A stretch of 64,000 nucleotides of DNA from assembly GCF_949987515.2 (NCBI RefSeq), contig NC_082688.1, positions 105,689,893 to 105,753,892 on the forward strand, read 5' to 3'. Position numbers and translations under genes: made by a program. This document shows, piece by piece, positions 10,801 through 21,431 of this stretch; position 1 is the stretch's first letter; every line of letters begins with the position of its first letter. The notes below the pieces were generated by a model. The model ran no database searches, was not told the origin of the DNA, and worked only from the letters and a program-made list of their open reading frames with translations. The stretch is from Delphinus delphis (Eukaryota > Chordata > Mammalia > Artiodactyla > Delphinidae).

Positions 10801-12094
10801 AAGAAGTAGCCTATCCTTGACCACTCACCATCATCAAGTGTATCAGATAGTTTAACCTCAAAGAGAAGGGTCTTGAAGACATGGACATGGGATAAATCTA
10901 AGTTGGTGGAATACAAGAAGGTTTGGAGCGAGAGGTGTGACGAATGAGGGCAGCGTAAAGGGGGTGTCTCCTAGTAAGAGTCAGTCAATAGACATCTGGT
11001 TTACCAGCGAATCTCTTACAAGTTTGCTCAGCACAGCCCCGTAGGGTCTGGCCACTTCTCAGCAAATGGACCAAATAGAGGTCCTGGCCAGTGATGCTGA
11101 GAGGAGGAGCTGCAGCGTCTTCTGCAAGATGGAAGCACTCTAGACAGTTCATCCCCTCCACGTGTCATATCTGACACGGGGGATGGCAGCCCACACTCCA
11201 GGGCTGTGTACATAGTAGGACCATAGACATGTGTGAGGCCGGGTCCTCACACTCTAACAAGGAAGGGAGAGAAAGTGGACCGTGCTGATGGGAGAGCATA
11301 CGCCCTCCCTACTGTTGCCACTGTCTTCTGCTGACCTCCGCTCACCCCGCGCATTTCCTGGGCCTTGGCATCTGGCTCCTGGTCTTCCCCACCCCCATGC
11401 CTGCCGTCACACTGCGCATGTGCCGCTCAATGCTGAGCTGCAGAGCGATCAATGACATTAGAGTGACTGGGACTTTTTGTTCCCTGGGTTGTTTTTGTAT
11501 TTGCCTTGGCTGCATTTTCCTCTAGAAATCTGTGTCCTGGGTATAGATTTGGCTTTGGGAGAGCTGTCCATCTGGATTTGATTGTAAAGTGCTGTCTTGT
11601 ATTTAAAGCTATGGTTGTCCATGATGAAGCGCAGACCCGTGGATGTGGTTTTCTGGTCCAGAGATGGCACAAAGCCTCTAGGGCTTAGACGAATGCAGGA
11701 GGCGTGGGGTCTGTAAAGTCATCTGGTGTTCTGAGACACCTGATTTGTCCCCAGGCTCTGGCAAGGGAAGCTTGGAGCAGACTTGGGCTGCCAATCTCTT
11801 TATACAGAGCCTATAAATTTTAGAAATCTTACTTTGAAGGTATCATTTAGCTAGCACATAATTTTTCTGATGGTTTATTGACACGCAAAAATAATGTTTG
11901 CAATACTCCAAGTTTGGACTAGTGTGTTGATGGTCTACCATCTGGCACTATTGGGAAATAAGGTAATTTTCTCTCTCTCTCTCTCTGAAAAAAAAGAAAT
12001 CCCATAAATAGAAAAATCACTTTCAAGGTAAATCCTTCTACTATATAATACATACTACTCCACCTTTTTTCCAAAAAAATTCCTCTCATTATTG
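10801..12094. other. unassigned intergenic sequence; CT microsatellite at 11,970-11,987
   Basis: I see only a short CT dinucleotide run near 11,970. The opposing short open frames at 11,427-11,688 mirror each other on the two strands and show no known domain. Confidence 0.45.
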
Positions 12095-12312
12095 AATACT
12101 AATTATCTACCAGCCCTTTACAAACATTATTGCATTCAGCCCTTAACAACCCCGCAAAGTACCTATTATTATCACCATTTAGCCAGTAAGAAAAACGGAA
12201 GCTCAGAGAACTTATGTAACTTGGCTAAAATCACATGTTGGGTGAGTGCCAGAATGGAGATTTGAATCCAATTTTTTCCAACTCCAAAGCCTACGTTTTT
12301 GCTATCACACTG
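12095..12312 (-). mobile_element. MIR SINE
   Basis: Antisense MIR: 'cctattattatcaccattt', 'gaagctcagagaacttatg', 'taacttggctaaaatcaca', 'agaatggagatttgaatcc'. Nearly the whole MIR core is present. Confidence 0.82.
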
Positions 12313-13009
12313 TGAGAACTCTCCTACTTTTTACAAATTAGAGATTATAAGCATCTTTTTCACCTTTACTTGATGTATTAGAGGCAAAATTATAAAAATC
12401 AGTGATAATACCGTGCTGAAATAGTGACTTAGGTGAGACCCCTGGTTGAGGTAACAGAAATCCAGTGGTGCTTTTGCTCAAGCAAAGAAAGAAAGATTTA
12501 TTGGAAGACAGAGTGCACTGCAAGATGTGAGGGCAGTGTGCAATCAGGTCTCAGGAATGAGCTGGGACTTGACACTCCAACTTCTCAGACTTTCTCCATC
12601 CCTCATCTCTGCTCTACTCTGTGCCTCTGTTTCTGTCTTCTTTTTTCTCTTCCCACCAGTCTGGAGGTAGGCAGTCCAGGGTTGGTGCTGTGTTCTTCAA
12701 TATCATCAGAACCTAGCTACCTCAGAGCTAGCCGCCTGCCCTGCCTTTCTTTTGCTATTGTTCTCATTATTAGAAGGTGGTTGCCATATCTGCAGACAAC
12801 AGATTCTTATTCTAGGCTGGAATACAGGAAAGGTTAGGGGCAATAGGGAATTTTCCTTTTCATTCAGGGGATGCCCCAGTAAACAGTCATAGATCTCTCC
12901 CTACTTTCAGAAAGCTTATAATCCTTCAGGGAAGATAAACAAAGAACAGTTAATCACATAATCAAAGACTTCTGTTAAGAAGATGCAAGAGTACCCAAGA
13001 GAAATGAGC
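12313..13009. other. unassigned intergenic sequence
   Basis: No recognised repeat or gene. The 134-residue open frame at 12,433-12,837 has no familiar domain, and its hydrophobic look comes from T-rich sequence. Confidence 0.4.
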
Positions 13010-13445
13010 GCCTATGTCTGAAAGACAGCTGTAAGAATATCCATATAGCTTTATAATAGCGCAAAACTGCAAATAACCAAAATGTCCATTAACCAAAGAA
13101 TGGATAAGTAAATTGTGGTATATTTATAAAGGGGAGATTACTTAGCAAAGTCCCCTCTGCACCCCTCTCCCCAATAAAAAGCCCCAAACCACTGCCACAT
13201 GCAACAACATGGATCAATCTCACAGGCGTAAGGTTGAATGAAAGAAGCCAGACATATTCCATTTATATGAAGTTCAAGAAGAAACACTAGATGTCAGAAC
13301 AGTGGTTGCATCTGGAGGGGGGTTATTGATTGAGGGGAGTCATGCAGGGCCTTCTTGAATGCTGGAAATGGTTTGCCTCTCACTCTGACTGCAGGTGTAC
13401 AGTATGTAAATTCATTAAGGTGTACTCTTATTGCGCTCTCTTTTC
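13010..13445 (+). mobile_element. old L1M ORF2 tail and 3' UTR
   Basis: Contains the L1 end signature 'aaatgtccattaaccaaag', 'aatggataagtaaattgtgg', 'catgcaacaacatggatc' and 'ttatatgaagttcaagaag'. Decayed; a related copy lies at 15,085-15,640. Confidence 0.75.
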
Positions 13446-13467
13446 TCTATTTATATTAGACCTCGAT

Positions 13468-13660
13468 TTTTTAAAAAATTTATTTTATATTGGAGTATAG
13501 TTGATTTACAATGTTGTGTTAGTTGCAAGTGTACAGCAAAGTGGTTCAGTTATACATATATCGATTCTTTTTCAGATTCTTTTCCCACATAGGTTATTAC
13601 AGAGTATTGAGTAGAGTTCCCTCTACTATACAGTACAGTACTATATATAGTACAGTAAAA
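13468..13660 (-). mobile_element. L1 3' end fragment
   Basis: Antisense L1 tail: 'ttatattggagtatagttg', 'tacaatgttgtgttagttgc', 'tgtacagcaaagtggttcag'. It degenerates into a TA/GTAC-rich palindromic stretch near 13,638. Confidence 0.75.
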
Positions 13661-13809
13661 ATGCTCACACTCAATTTTTTAAAAGGTAGGTATGCACAGC
13701 ACTTAAAAGGGAATTTTCAATCTTTCCCCAAACAAACAGATAATAAATAGTCCAGGAAACTTGTAATTGGACTTGTAGTTTTCACTGTCAGCTCATGATC
13801 GTGTAGCAC
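13661..13809. other. unassigned sequence
   Basis: No recognised feature. Confidence 0.35.
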
Positions 13810-14335
13810 AGTGATTCTCAATCCTGGATGTACGTCAGCATCACCTTCCTTCTATTTTAATTTTGTTGATTTTAATTTGGTTTTTGACATAAGCAATCGA
13901 TTTAGCTGGTTTAATATTCAACAGGTTTTAAAAGGTACACAGTGAAAAGTTGCCCTCCCACCATAACCCACCAGCCACCCAGAGGCAACCACTGTCCCTA
14001 GAGTCTTATAAATGTTTCCAGAGATATTTTATGCCTAGATAAGCGAAGACATGTGTACATTATCATCTCCTGCACAAATGGTAGCATATGGATTTATACC
14101 AACTTCGTTCGTATAACACTCTGTCTTGGAGATTTTTCCTTATCAGTATGTAGACAACTTCCTCAGTCTTTTAAAAAAAATGATTACATAGTATTCCAGT
14201 GTATGGGTGTACTATAATTTATTTGAGTCCTGAGGACTTTTAAAACATGCTCATGTTCTAGGTTTTCCCTGGATCTAATGTATTGGAGGTGACACCTGGG
14301 TATGATGTGCAGACAGAAGTGGGAACCGCTGGTGT
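13810..14335. mobile_element. hAT-type DNA transposon relic interrupted by an L1
   Basis: The left end 'cagtgattctcaatcctgg' and right end 'agtgggaaccgctgg' form imperfect inverted termini of the MER5/MER20-like hAT type. Between about 13,915 and 14,235 lies antisense old L1 ('attccagtgtatgggtgta', 'ataatttatttgag'). Both relics are strongly diverged. Confidence 0.5.
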
Positions 14336-15084
14336 AGCTTATGGGTCTCTTTCTTCTTCAATCTAAGACAGGAATGATGCTGGTTTCCTAGAGCTCAGAA
14401 AGCTGGTTCAGGGTTTTGGAAAGTCAGATAAATTCCTTCCTTCTGCTGAACAGAAAGCAATCATAGATAAGACTCTCATTAGCAAGAGACACAGTGACAG
14501 GAAATTGAGAAAAGCTGGCCGCAAGCCCTGGACCTGTACACAAGAGGGGGGCTGTGCGGAGCAGCCTCCAAGCTTGCAGACCTCGTAGGACTTATCAGGC
14601 AGAGAGAACACAAACTAAGACGCGTAAGATGGGGGAAGCTCTTTTCAGATTCTCTGGGCTGCAGCAAAGCAGCAGATTAGTTTCAGGATGGGTAAGTGAA
14701 AGATGGGATATTGAGAAAAATAATAATCCAAACTATACTTGTAGTTCCTTGGGCTAAACTATGTCTACACACAGTATGAGACTGTTCTCTGAGCTTATCA
14801 GCTTCCAGTAGCCAAAGAAGTTGACTACGGGTAGGGCCCAATCAGGAAAGGTATTATAAACTCAAGGGGAAACATTGTTCTACCATCATAAAAAAGTATT
14901 GTGTTTTTCAGTCTGAATTCTATGTGGAAATTTGATCAAGAAATCTCAGAAAAATATGCTAGGACTCGAGAAGGGCTTTAAAACCGTTAAAGGAATGGGC
15001 AAGGATGGGAATGAGAAAGGCAAGTATTTGGGCTTTTGAAGATGGTAAAACTGATGGCTGATACACTTATTTAAAAAAACTCAA
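14336..15084. other. unassigned intergenic sequence
   Basis: No recognised gene or repeat. The short opposed frames around 14,408-14,757 have no known domain. Confidence 0.4.
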
Positions 15085-15640
15085 ATAAAATGACTTCCAA
15101 ATTGGAAACAGCCCAAATGTCCTTCAGTGGGTGAATGGTTAAACTGTGCTACATCCATACTGTGAAATACTGTTCAGCAATAAAAAGAAACAGGCCATTG
15201 ATATGTATAGCCACTTGGACGGATCTCAAATCTCAAAAGGTTACATACTGTATGGTTCCATTTATATAACATTCTATAAACAAAATTATAGAGATGGAGA
15301 ACAGATTAGTGGTTGCCAGGAGTTACAGGCGGGGAGGGAAGTCGCTGGATCTATAGAAGGGCAACACGAGGGATCTTTGTGGCAGTGAAACTGTTCTGAG
15401 GCTTGACTGTGGTAGCGAATATACACATCTACACATGTGATCAAATTGCATAGAACTAAATGCACACATACACACACAAGTGATATTTCCTAGTTGTGAT
15501 ACTGTACTGTAGTTACACAAAATGATACCATTAGTAGGAGATTGGGTGAAGGGTACATGCAATCACTCTGTACTACTTTTCACCGCTGCATGTGACTCTG
15601 CCATTATCTCAAAATCTAATTAAAAAAATTAAATAAGCCT
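15085..15640 (+). mobile_element. old L1M ORF2 tail and 3' UTR
   Basis: L1 terminal signature: 'aaatgtccttcagtgggtg', 'cagcaataaaaagaaacag', 'tggttgccaggagttaca', 'tctcaaaatctaattaaaa'. Full of stops. Confidence 0.8.
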
Positions 15641-16794
15641 AGAATGTTAGTGCTAGAGAAAAGTAGAAATAGACAAAGCTACATTGACACTGATTTTTAT
15701 CCAGTTCAAAAGGGGCAGCTCTTGACCTTTAATACAAGTAGATTTAAAATCAATAGAACTATGTACCTTTTCATACATTGAGTCATGAACTTATGAAATA
15801 CGTTCACCTAAGAGATGTAAGAGGATAAAGATATAAATATACTTTTAAAAAGCAAGAATGGGTCTCTAAGACACCTTAAGACATTTTGGAAACTCTCCTA
15901 ACCTTGGAGCTTGACATCACAAAGAACCACGTACTTTCACAACAGGGTCACAACGTGAGATGTAGGGATTTAAAAATTAATCCAACAAACATTTGCTGAG
16001 CTCTTCCCATGTGTCAGGCACTGTCCCAGGTGCCGTGTGTTAGAAAAGCAGAAGACACGGCACAGCCCTCTCCTCCAGAAGCTCATTACCCAGAGTCCTT
16101 CTGTAACTTTGTACGTGTTCCACTGTTCAGGAATTCAATGCTGGTGATATTATTTATGGAATAGAAGTGAATGTCATCCTGACAGATATTATTTTTAATG
16201 ATATCCTGATTAATAGTCACACTTGAGGCTATTTTAAAAATGGAAGCAGTCACCATGAAGTGTGATAGGAATTACCCCAAAATAGACCATTTTATCCTCT
16301 GTGAATAATTTAGACCCTGGCACTCTGAATGCAGTGGAGAGCATGAGGATTGTGAAAAAGCTGATTGGGAGCTTTTAGAAAGTAGGGCCCGTATTTTATT
16401 GTCTCTGTATCCCAGGACTTAACAGTGTGTGCTTGGTATCCACCAGGAGCTCGATAAATGCTGAGTTGACAACCTAGAGGCTCTTTTTCTTGTTTTATAT
16501 GAATTTAGGCCAGAAGGAGCTGATGGGGCTCTGCCATTCATGACTGGGAATCGATTTTGACTAGTGTCAGGAGGATCTGGGGTGGGATATAAAAGAAAAG
16601 AAAATTAAAAAACTGAATGGAGACGTAAAAGGCCATTGGCACAGGGCTGACTTGTAACGGTACCTGTGAAACGCCTTTGGCAATCAGAGCACTCAGGCCT
16701 GCAATAGCTCTGCTACTGTGGACTTGAGATTTACTTCTGGGTAAAGGAACAGAATCCTACCTGCTCACTCCTTCTCTTTCAAAAGTAGTGTGGA
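15641..16794. other. mostly unassigned; small MIR (-) near 15,985-16,080 and L2 (+) near 16,385-16,465
   Basis: The MIR fragment shows 'catttgctgagctcttccca' and 'tgtcaggcactgtccc'. The L2 3' end shows 'gtctctgtatcccaggact' and 'gagctcgataaatgctgag'. The rest is unassigned with no gene evident. Confidence 0.5.
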
Positions 16795-16990
16795 GGGACT
16801 TCCCTGGTGGTCCAGTAGTTAAGATGCCACGTCCCCAATGAAGGGGGCCCGGGTTCGATCCCTGGTCAGGGAACCAGATCCCGCATGCCGCAACTAAAAT
16901 GATCCCACGTGCCACGACGAAGATCCCGCACGCTGCAACTGAGACCCAGCGCAGCCAAATAAATAAATAAATAAATATTTAAAAAAACAA
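16795..16990 (+). mobile_element. CHR-family SINE, short tRNA-Glu variant
   Basis: Head 'gggacttccctggtggtcc', B-box-like 'gggttcgatccctggtcag', body 'catgccgcaactaaaa' and tail 'aaataaataaataaat'. The near-duplicated flank 'aaaagtagtgtgg' / 'aaaactagtgtgg' marks insertion. Related to the copy at 20,230. Confidence 0.88.
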
Positions 16991-17410
16991 AACTAGTGTG
17001 GGGATGCACCTTGATTGATCATTTAACTTTCACGTAGATATTAGCCCAGCATCATGAACATTATAAAAACGATACCATGGCAATGGGAAGTCATTCTGAA
17101 TACTTCTTGGTGGTGAGCTCCCCAGAAGACAATTATTGGAGAGATATGGGAGAAAATGCAGATGGCCTTTAACATCCTTGGCCATCAGGGGCAGTGCTTA
17201 CTTTGACTTGTAAAAAAAAAAAAAAAACAAATACCTACCAGTATGGTGGAGACTATGTAACGATAAAGAAGTTTATCTCTGTGGTTTTTGGCAGAAGTGG
17301 TTATTTAGATCAATACTCAAGGATTAAAAAACACCATGTGCTTATTCTTTTGTTGACTGTAACACTTTTTTTCTTTCTGCCCCACTGGAGTCAGAGAAGA
17401 CCTGGAGCAT
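16991..17410. other. unassigned sequence
   Basis: No recognised feature; borders the ERVL provirus. Confidence 0.4.
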
Positions 17411-17832
17411 TGTAGAGTGGTGATTGCACCTCACGGACCTCTAACTAGAGAGATCATAACTGACCAAAGACCGCCGGTACTTCGCTCTGGAATCCATTGC
17501 AGTATTTGTGCTGAGTCCATGTTTCCCACCGGGAGCTGCCAACAAATGACTAAGTGTGCAAGGATACTAGGACTTCTCTGACGGTTGGCTTTGGCTCCAG
17601 CACTCCCTGATGACCTTGTAGAAACTTCCTTAGACTTCATGGCACTCTAGCGTGCTTCTATTCAATTCCTTCCTTCCCTCCCTCTTTCACTTGGGGTCAG
17701 ACTTGCTTCGAGGTCTGACATGGCTCTCCAGTCTTTTGGGCTCTCTCCGCATTTGCTTTCCCATAGGCATAAGATCTTTGCATGCTTAATCCCTCCTTGG
17801 TGTTTGCTTCTCAGAGGACCTGGACCAGCACA
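17411..17832 (+). repeat. 5' LTR of an ancient ERVL-type provirus
   Basis: It aligns by eye, block by block, with 27,025-27,478: shared 'cacttggggtcagacttgct', 'ccttccctccctc', 'gattgcacctcacggac' versus 'ccccatggac', and 'gcttctcag'. It starts with tg and ends with 'ccagcaca'. The next bases, 'tggtactgagagtag', could be a decayed tRNA-Leu-like primer site. Confidence 0.6.
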
Positions 17833-18354
17833 AGTGGTACTGAGAGTAGTCTGAGAGAACAGGGGCAAGTTGGGGATGTGGGCCTGGATTACCCACCACC
17901 CAACACATGAAGAGGAAGGTCAGGAGGTGGAACATGGATAGTCTGTGGCACAACAGGATGGCCCAATTGCTAAAAATGTTACTGGTGGTGACCTGGGAAA
18001 TGTCATGGTGGAGGGGAATTCTGTGGCAGGTGTGGTGATGCAGGAATTTGAAAAATATGGGGAGAACAATGCCTACAAAGACAGTGGAATTCACTGTTTA
18101 CTGCAAAGTTGTGCTGATGCCCTGCAAAAGGATAATGAGAGACCGAAGGCTATTAACAAGCAGATAAGGGCTAAGTGCAAGAGCCAGAATGCCCTGGTGG
18201 TAGTTCACAAAGAGGCCTTGCTACCCAGAGTGGAGAGGCAGAGATACTTGAGCGGCAGGCTGAAGACCTCATTGTGAGTCACAGCTCCAGAGATGTTCGA
18301 ATGCTCAGCTAAGGCAGGTCTGTTACGCAAAGGACAGGGCCATGGGAAAATCTG
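17833..18354 (+). pseudogene. ERVL internal region with Gag-like remnant
   Basis: A 110-residue open frame at 17,945-18,277 begins 'MAQQDGPIAKN' and is rich in charged helical sequence ('LQKDNERPKAINKQIRAKCK'), as in ERVL Gag. It lies directly downstream of the 5' LTR and primer site. It is cut off by the MaLR LTR at 18,355. The Gag label is inferred from position and composition. Confidence 0.45.
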
Positions 18355-18739
18355 TACTATGGAGTGAACTGTGTTCCACCCAAATTCATATATTGAAGCA
18401 TTAATCCCCAATGTGACTATATTTGAAGATAAGGCTTTTAGGAGGTAATTAAGGTTAGATGTGATTACAGGGGTGGGGCCCTAGTCTGATGGGAATGTGG
18501 CCTTAAAGAAGAGGAAGAGCTTTCTGTTTCTCCCTGTCATTCCCCTCCCCCATGCCATGAGGACACAGCAAAAAGGCAGCCATCTGCCAGCCAAGAAGAG
18601 AGATTTCACCAGAAACCAAATTGCCCGGCACCTTGATCTTGGACTTTTGAGCCTCCAGAACTGTGAGAAAACAAATGTCTATTGTTTAAACCATGCAGCC
18701 TGTGGTATTTTCTTATGGCAGGCCTAGCAGCCTAAGACA
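18355..18739 (+). mobile_element. MaLR (MLT1/MST-like) solo LTR inside the ERVL
   Basis: Typical MaLR LTR order: 'aattcatatattgaagcatt', 'atgaggacacagcaaaaagg', 'ttgagcctccagaactgtga', 'agcctaagaca'. Perfect 5 bp duplications ATCTG flank it at 18,350-18,354 and 18,740-18,744, which fixes both ends. The first dinucleotide is TA instead of TG. Related solo LTRs lie at 30,367 and 33,286. Confidence 0.88.
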
Positions 18740-18744
18740 ATCTG

Positions 18745-18984
18745 GGACCCTGAAACACGGGACACACCTTATAGCTAAGGAAGTGCAGAAGTGGGTAATT
18801 GTATCATAAACCACACCACCTTGAGAGAGTTGGCCTCATAGAATCCTGGAGTGTCCTTCTAAAGGAGCAGCTGAAGTGCCAGCCTGCAGGAAGTACCCTG
18901 AAAGGATGGGATATCATCTTTCAGTGCCCAAAGACCTATATATGGCCTGTGTTCCTAAAAGGAAAAACACATAAGTCTGGAATC
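18745..18984 (+). pseudogene. ERVL internal fragment left of the inner provirus
   Basis: The block 'cccaaagacctatatatggc' and 'aaaaacacataagtctgg' resembles ERVL polymerase-region sequence. It appears to continue across the inner provirus into 'aggtagaatcagaagtgacc' at 26,407, so the two flanks would once have been contiguous. Confidence 0.5.
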
Positions 18985-19440
18985 TGTGGAATTAAAGAAA
19001 CGCCAATAAAAAATTGGAGTTGAGACAAGCTTGTAGGGGGAGACCTCATGCCCTGCCATGCATTGTTAATTATTCCAAACAGGAAGAGACGTAGGCCTAT
19101 ATCTCTGACAAGAAGATGTTGCCTACTTTACTGTTCATCGGGAAGAAGAAAACTTCTCTCTACCCCATGACAGCCCAGACAATCAAAGACTGTAGTAGTA
19201 CAACCAATGAGAAACCTCCATACTTTGGACTCCCAGATTCCTCCAATGGACTCTTTGGTTATTATAGCCCCTTCCAACTCTTCCCTTTTCCCTTTAAAAT
19301 CAAGTTCCCCTTCCTTGTTCTCTGGATTTGCCTATGATCCATCATAGTCACATATCCCAAATGACATTCCTTTGGCCATTCCCAAATAAACTTGCTTTTG
19401 CTGGTAAAATAACTGGCTATTATTATTATTAAAGTTGACA
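18985..19440 (+). repeat. 5' LTR of the inner class I-like ERV
   Basis: 456 bp that pairs with the 3' LTR at 25,940-26,398. Shared blocks include 'ccctgccatgcatt', 'gtaggcctatatctctgaca', 'tgttctctggatttgccta', 'aataaact' (poly-A signal region) and 'ataactggct'. It starts TGTGGAATTA and ends TTGACA. Identity between the LTRs is roughly four bases in five by eye, so it is an old insertion. Confidence 0.88.
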
Positions 19441-19444
19441 TTTT

Positions 19445-19462
19445 TGGTGTCAGAAGTGGGAT
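19445..19462 (+). other. retroviral primer-binding site, tRNA-Leu type
   Basis: Four bases after the LTR the sequence reads tggtgtcagaagtgggat. This is complementary to the 3' end of a tRNA-Leu (with CCA). The position is exactly where reverse transcription of the provirus would have been primed. Confidence 0.8.
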
Positions 19463-20229
19463 CCAAAGGAAGCAAACTCCAGAAATGATGGCCCTCTGGA
19501 ATTGAGTGAGGTACTCACACCAATCCCCTGTGCTCATTGCTTCCATGAAGGCCTCCTGCTTTCAGTTTTGTGAGTTTTCCCTACGATTTCAAGCTCTGCT
19601 CTTTTTGCATTTTGAGCTCTCTGACTTTATTCTGGATCTGGAAAGGCTTTGTCCTGTCAGGGGAAAGATTTCATCTTTTCCAGTTTAAGGCTTTGTCCTT
19701 GGTGAGTACTCAGTTGTTTTCTGAAATGCAAGGTAGCAAAGTTCTCTTTGGGGGATCAGACTAACTGGAATCCAAGTTGGGTTTTTTTGTCTGTAGATTT
19801 CTTTTGGGATTCAGGCTAGCACTCTAGCACCTTTCTTGTGTTTTCAGAAGACCTAAGGAAAATGGGATCCCAGCCATCTAAATGTTCTAAAGGCAGCCCT
19901 CCTTTGGATGAGCTCAGGCTCATTTTATGTTTAAAAACTGTGACTTCACACATGCTCATTTTTAAACTAAGTGGTCTGACCAAACTAAAAGTGATCTAGA
20001 ATTACAATGGTCATTGTGAAGAACTTTTGATTTCACCAAGTTCACTTTTCTTAAGATTAAATTGGAGTACTGCAGTTCTAAAATTAAGCAAAACAAATGG
20101 TATATTTATTTTCATTGGTACCCAGAAGCTTCCAATTGTGCACAAAACTATAAAGTTGCCTCTTTGCAAATGCCATTTCTACATTGACTGAAAAAACTAA
20201 AAAACTAGAAAAGAATTAAATGACTTCTG
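19463..20229 (+). pseudogene. leader and Gag start remnant of the inner ERV
   Basis: After about 400 bases of leader, an ATG at 19,862 opens a short frame beginning 'MGSQPSKCSKGSP'. The glycine at position 2 and the nearby serines resemble a Gag myristoylation start. The frame is lost within about 45 codons and the remaining Gag cannot be followed. Confidence 0.45.
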
Positions 20230-20449
20230 GGGACTTCCCTGGTGGTCACAGTGGTAAGACTCCATGCTCCCAATGCAGGGGACCCAGGTTCGATCCCTGG
20301 TTGGGGAACTAGATCCTGCATGCATGCCACAACTAAGAAGCCTGCATGCCGCAACTGAAGATCCCACATGCTGCAACGAAGATCCCGCATGCTGCAACTA
20401 AGACCCGGCACAGCCAAAATAAATAAATTTTTAAATAAATAAATAAATA
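20230..20449 (+). mobile_element. CHR-family SINE inside the inner ERV
   Basis: Head 'ggacttccctggtggtcac', B-box-like 'aggttcgatccctggttgg', 'atgccgcaactgaag' repeats and the tail 'ttaaataaataaataaat'. Same variant as at 16,795. Confidence 0.9.
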
Positions 20450-20602
20450 CATGGTTTCTGAAAACTCGTGTTTCTTGTGTTCCCCTCCCCTTTGTTGTCT
20501 CAGGTGTCATCTTTTGTGTCTTCCCTGGCAGCCATTTTGTGCTCAGACTCTGCCCCCTGTGCCATCTTCCTCTCTCCTCCTCTGTGAAAACCTGCCCCTT
20601 TA
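20450..20602 (+). pseudogene. inner ERV internal remnant, unassigned
   Basis: Short internal stretch between two SINEs. It continues after the second SINE at 20,999; no coding frame remains. Confidence 0.35.
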
Positions 20603-20998
20603 CTTATTTTTTTTAAACTTAAAAGTATATTTATTTATTTATTTAATTTATTTTTTTGGCTGCATTGGGTCTTAGTTGCAGCACTTGAGATTTTCGTTGA
20701 GGCATGCGGGATCTTTCATTGCAGCACACTGGCTCTTCATTGTGGTACACGGGCTTCTCTCTAGTTGTGATGTGAGGGTTTTCTCTCTCTAGCTGTAGTG
20801 CATGGGCTCCAGGGCGCATGGGCTCTGTAGTTTGCGGTACATGGGTTCTCTCATTGAGGCGCGCAAGCTCAATAGTTGTGGCGCACAGGCTTAGTTGCCT
20901 CACGGAATGTGGGATCTTAGTTACCCAACCAGGTATCGAACCTGTGTCCCCTGCATTGGAAGGGGGATTCTTTACCCCTGGACCACCAGGGAAGTCCC
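20603..20998 (-). mobile_element. CHR-1-type SINE with target-site duplication, inside the ERV
   Basis: Reverse CHR-1 from T-rich 'tatttatttatttaattta' to 'ggaccaccagggaagtccc'. A perfect 16 bp duplication (AAAACCTGCCCCTTTA) lies at 20,587-20,602 and 20,999-21,014. Confidence 0.95.
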
Positions 20999-21128
20999 AA
21001 AACCTGCCCCTTTAAAATTGGACCCTCTGAGGATCCAAATGCTAACCCCCTAATTAGTGTTTCTAATTTAAGTGGAACAAAGAAACAACTAGAAAGAAAG
21101 ATTAAAGTAGCAATCGCCCTAGACTTTT

Positions 21129-21431
21129 TTTTTTTTTGGCTGCATTGGGTCTTTGTTCCTGTGTGAGGCCCTTCTCTAGTTGCGGCATGTGGGGGCTACT
21201 CTTCGTTGTGATGCGCTGGTTTCTCATTATGGTGGCTTCTCTTGTTGCAGAGCATGGGCTCTAGGCACTTAGGCTTCAGTAGTTGTGGCTCTCGGGCTCT
21301 AGAGCATAGGCTCTGTAGTTGTGGCTCACGGACTTAGTTGCTTCGCGGCATGTGGGATCTTCCCGGACCAGGGCTCAAACCTGTGTCCACACTGGCAGGC
21401 AGATTCTTAACCACTGCACCACAGGGGAAGT
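21129..21431 (-). mobile_element. CHR-1-type SINE with target-site duplication, inside the ERV
   Basis: T-run, then 'ggctgcattgggtctttg', ending 'actgcaccacaggggaagt'. The 11 bp duplication CCTAGACTTTT lies at 21,118-21,128 and 21,432-21,442. Confidence 0.93.

Noticed and set aside
13638..13653. Perfect 16 bp palindrome gtactatatatagtac
   Set aside because: Lies in the decayed TA/GTAC-rich tail of an L1; no further structure around it.
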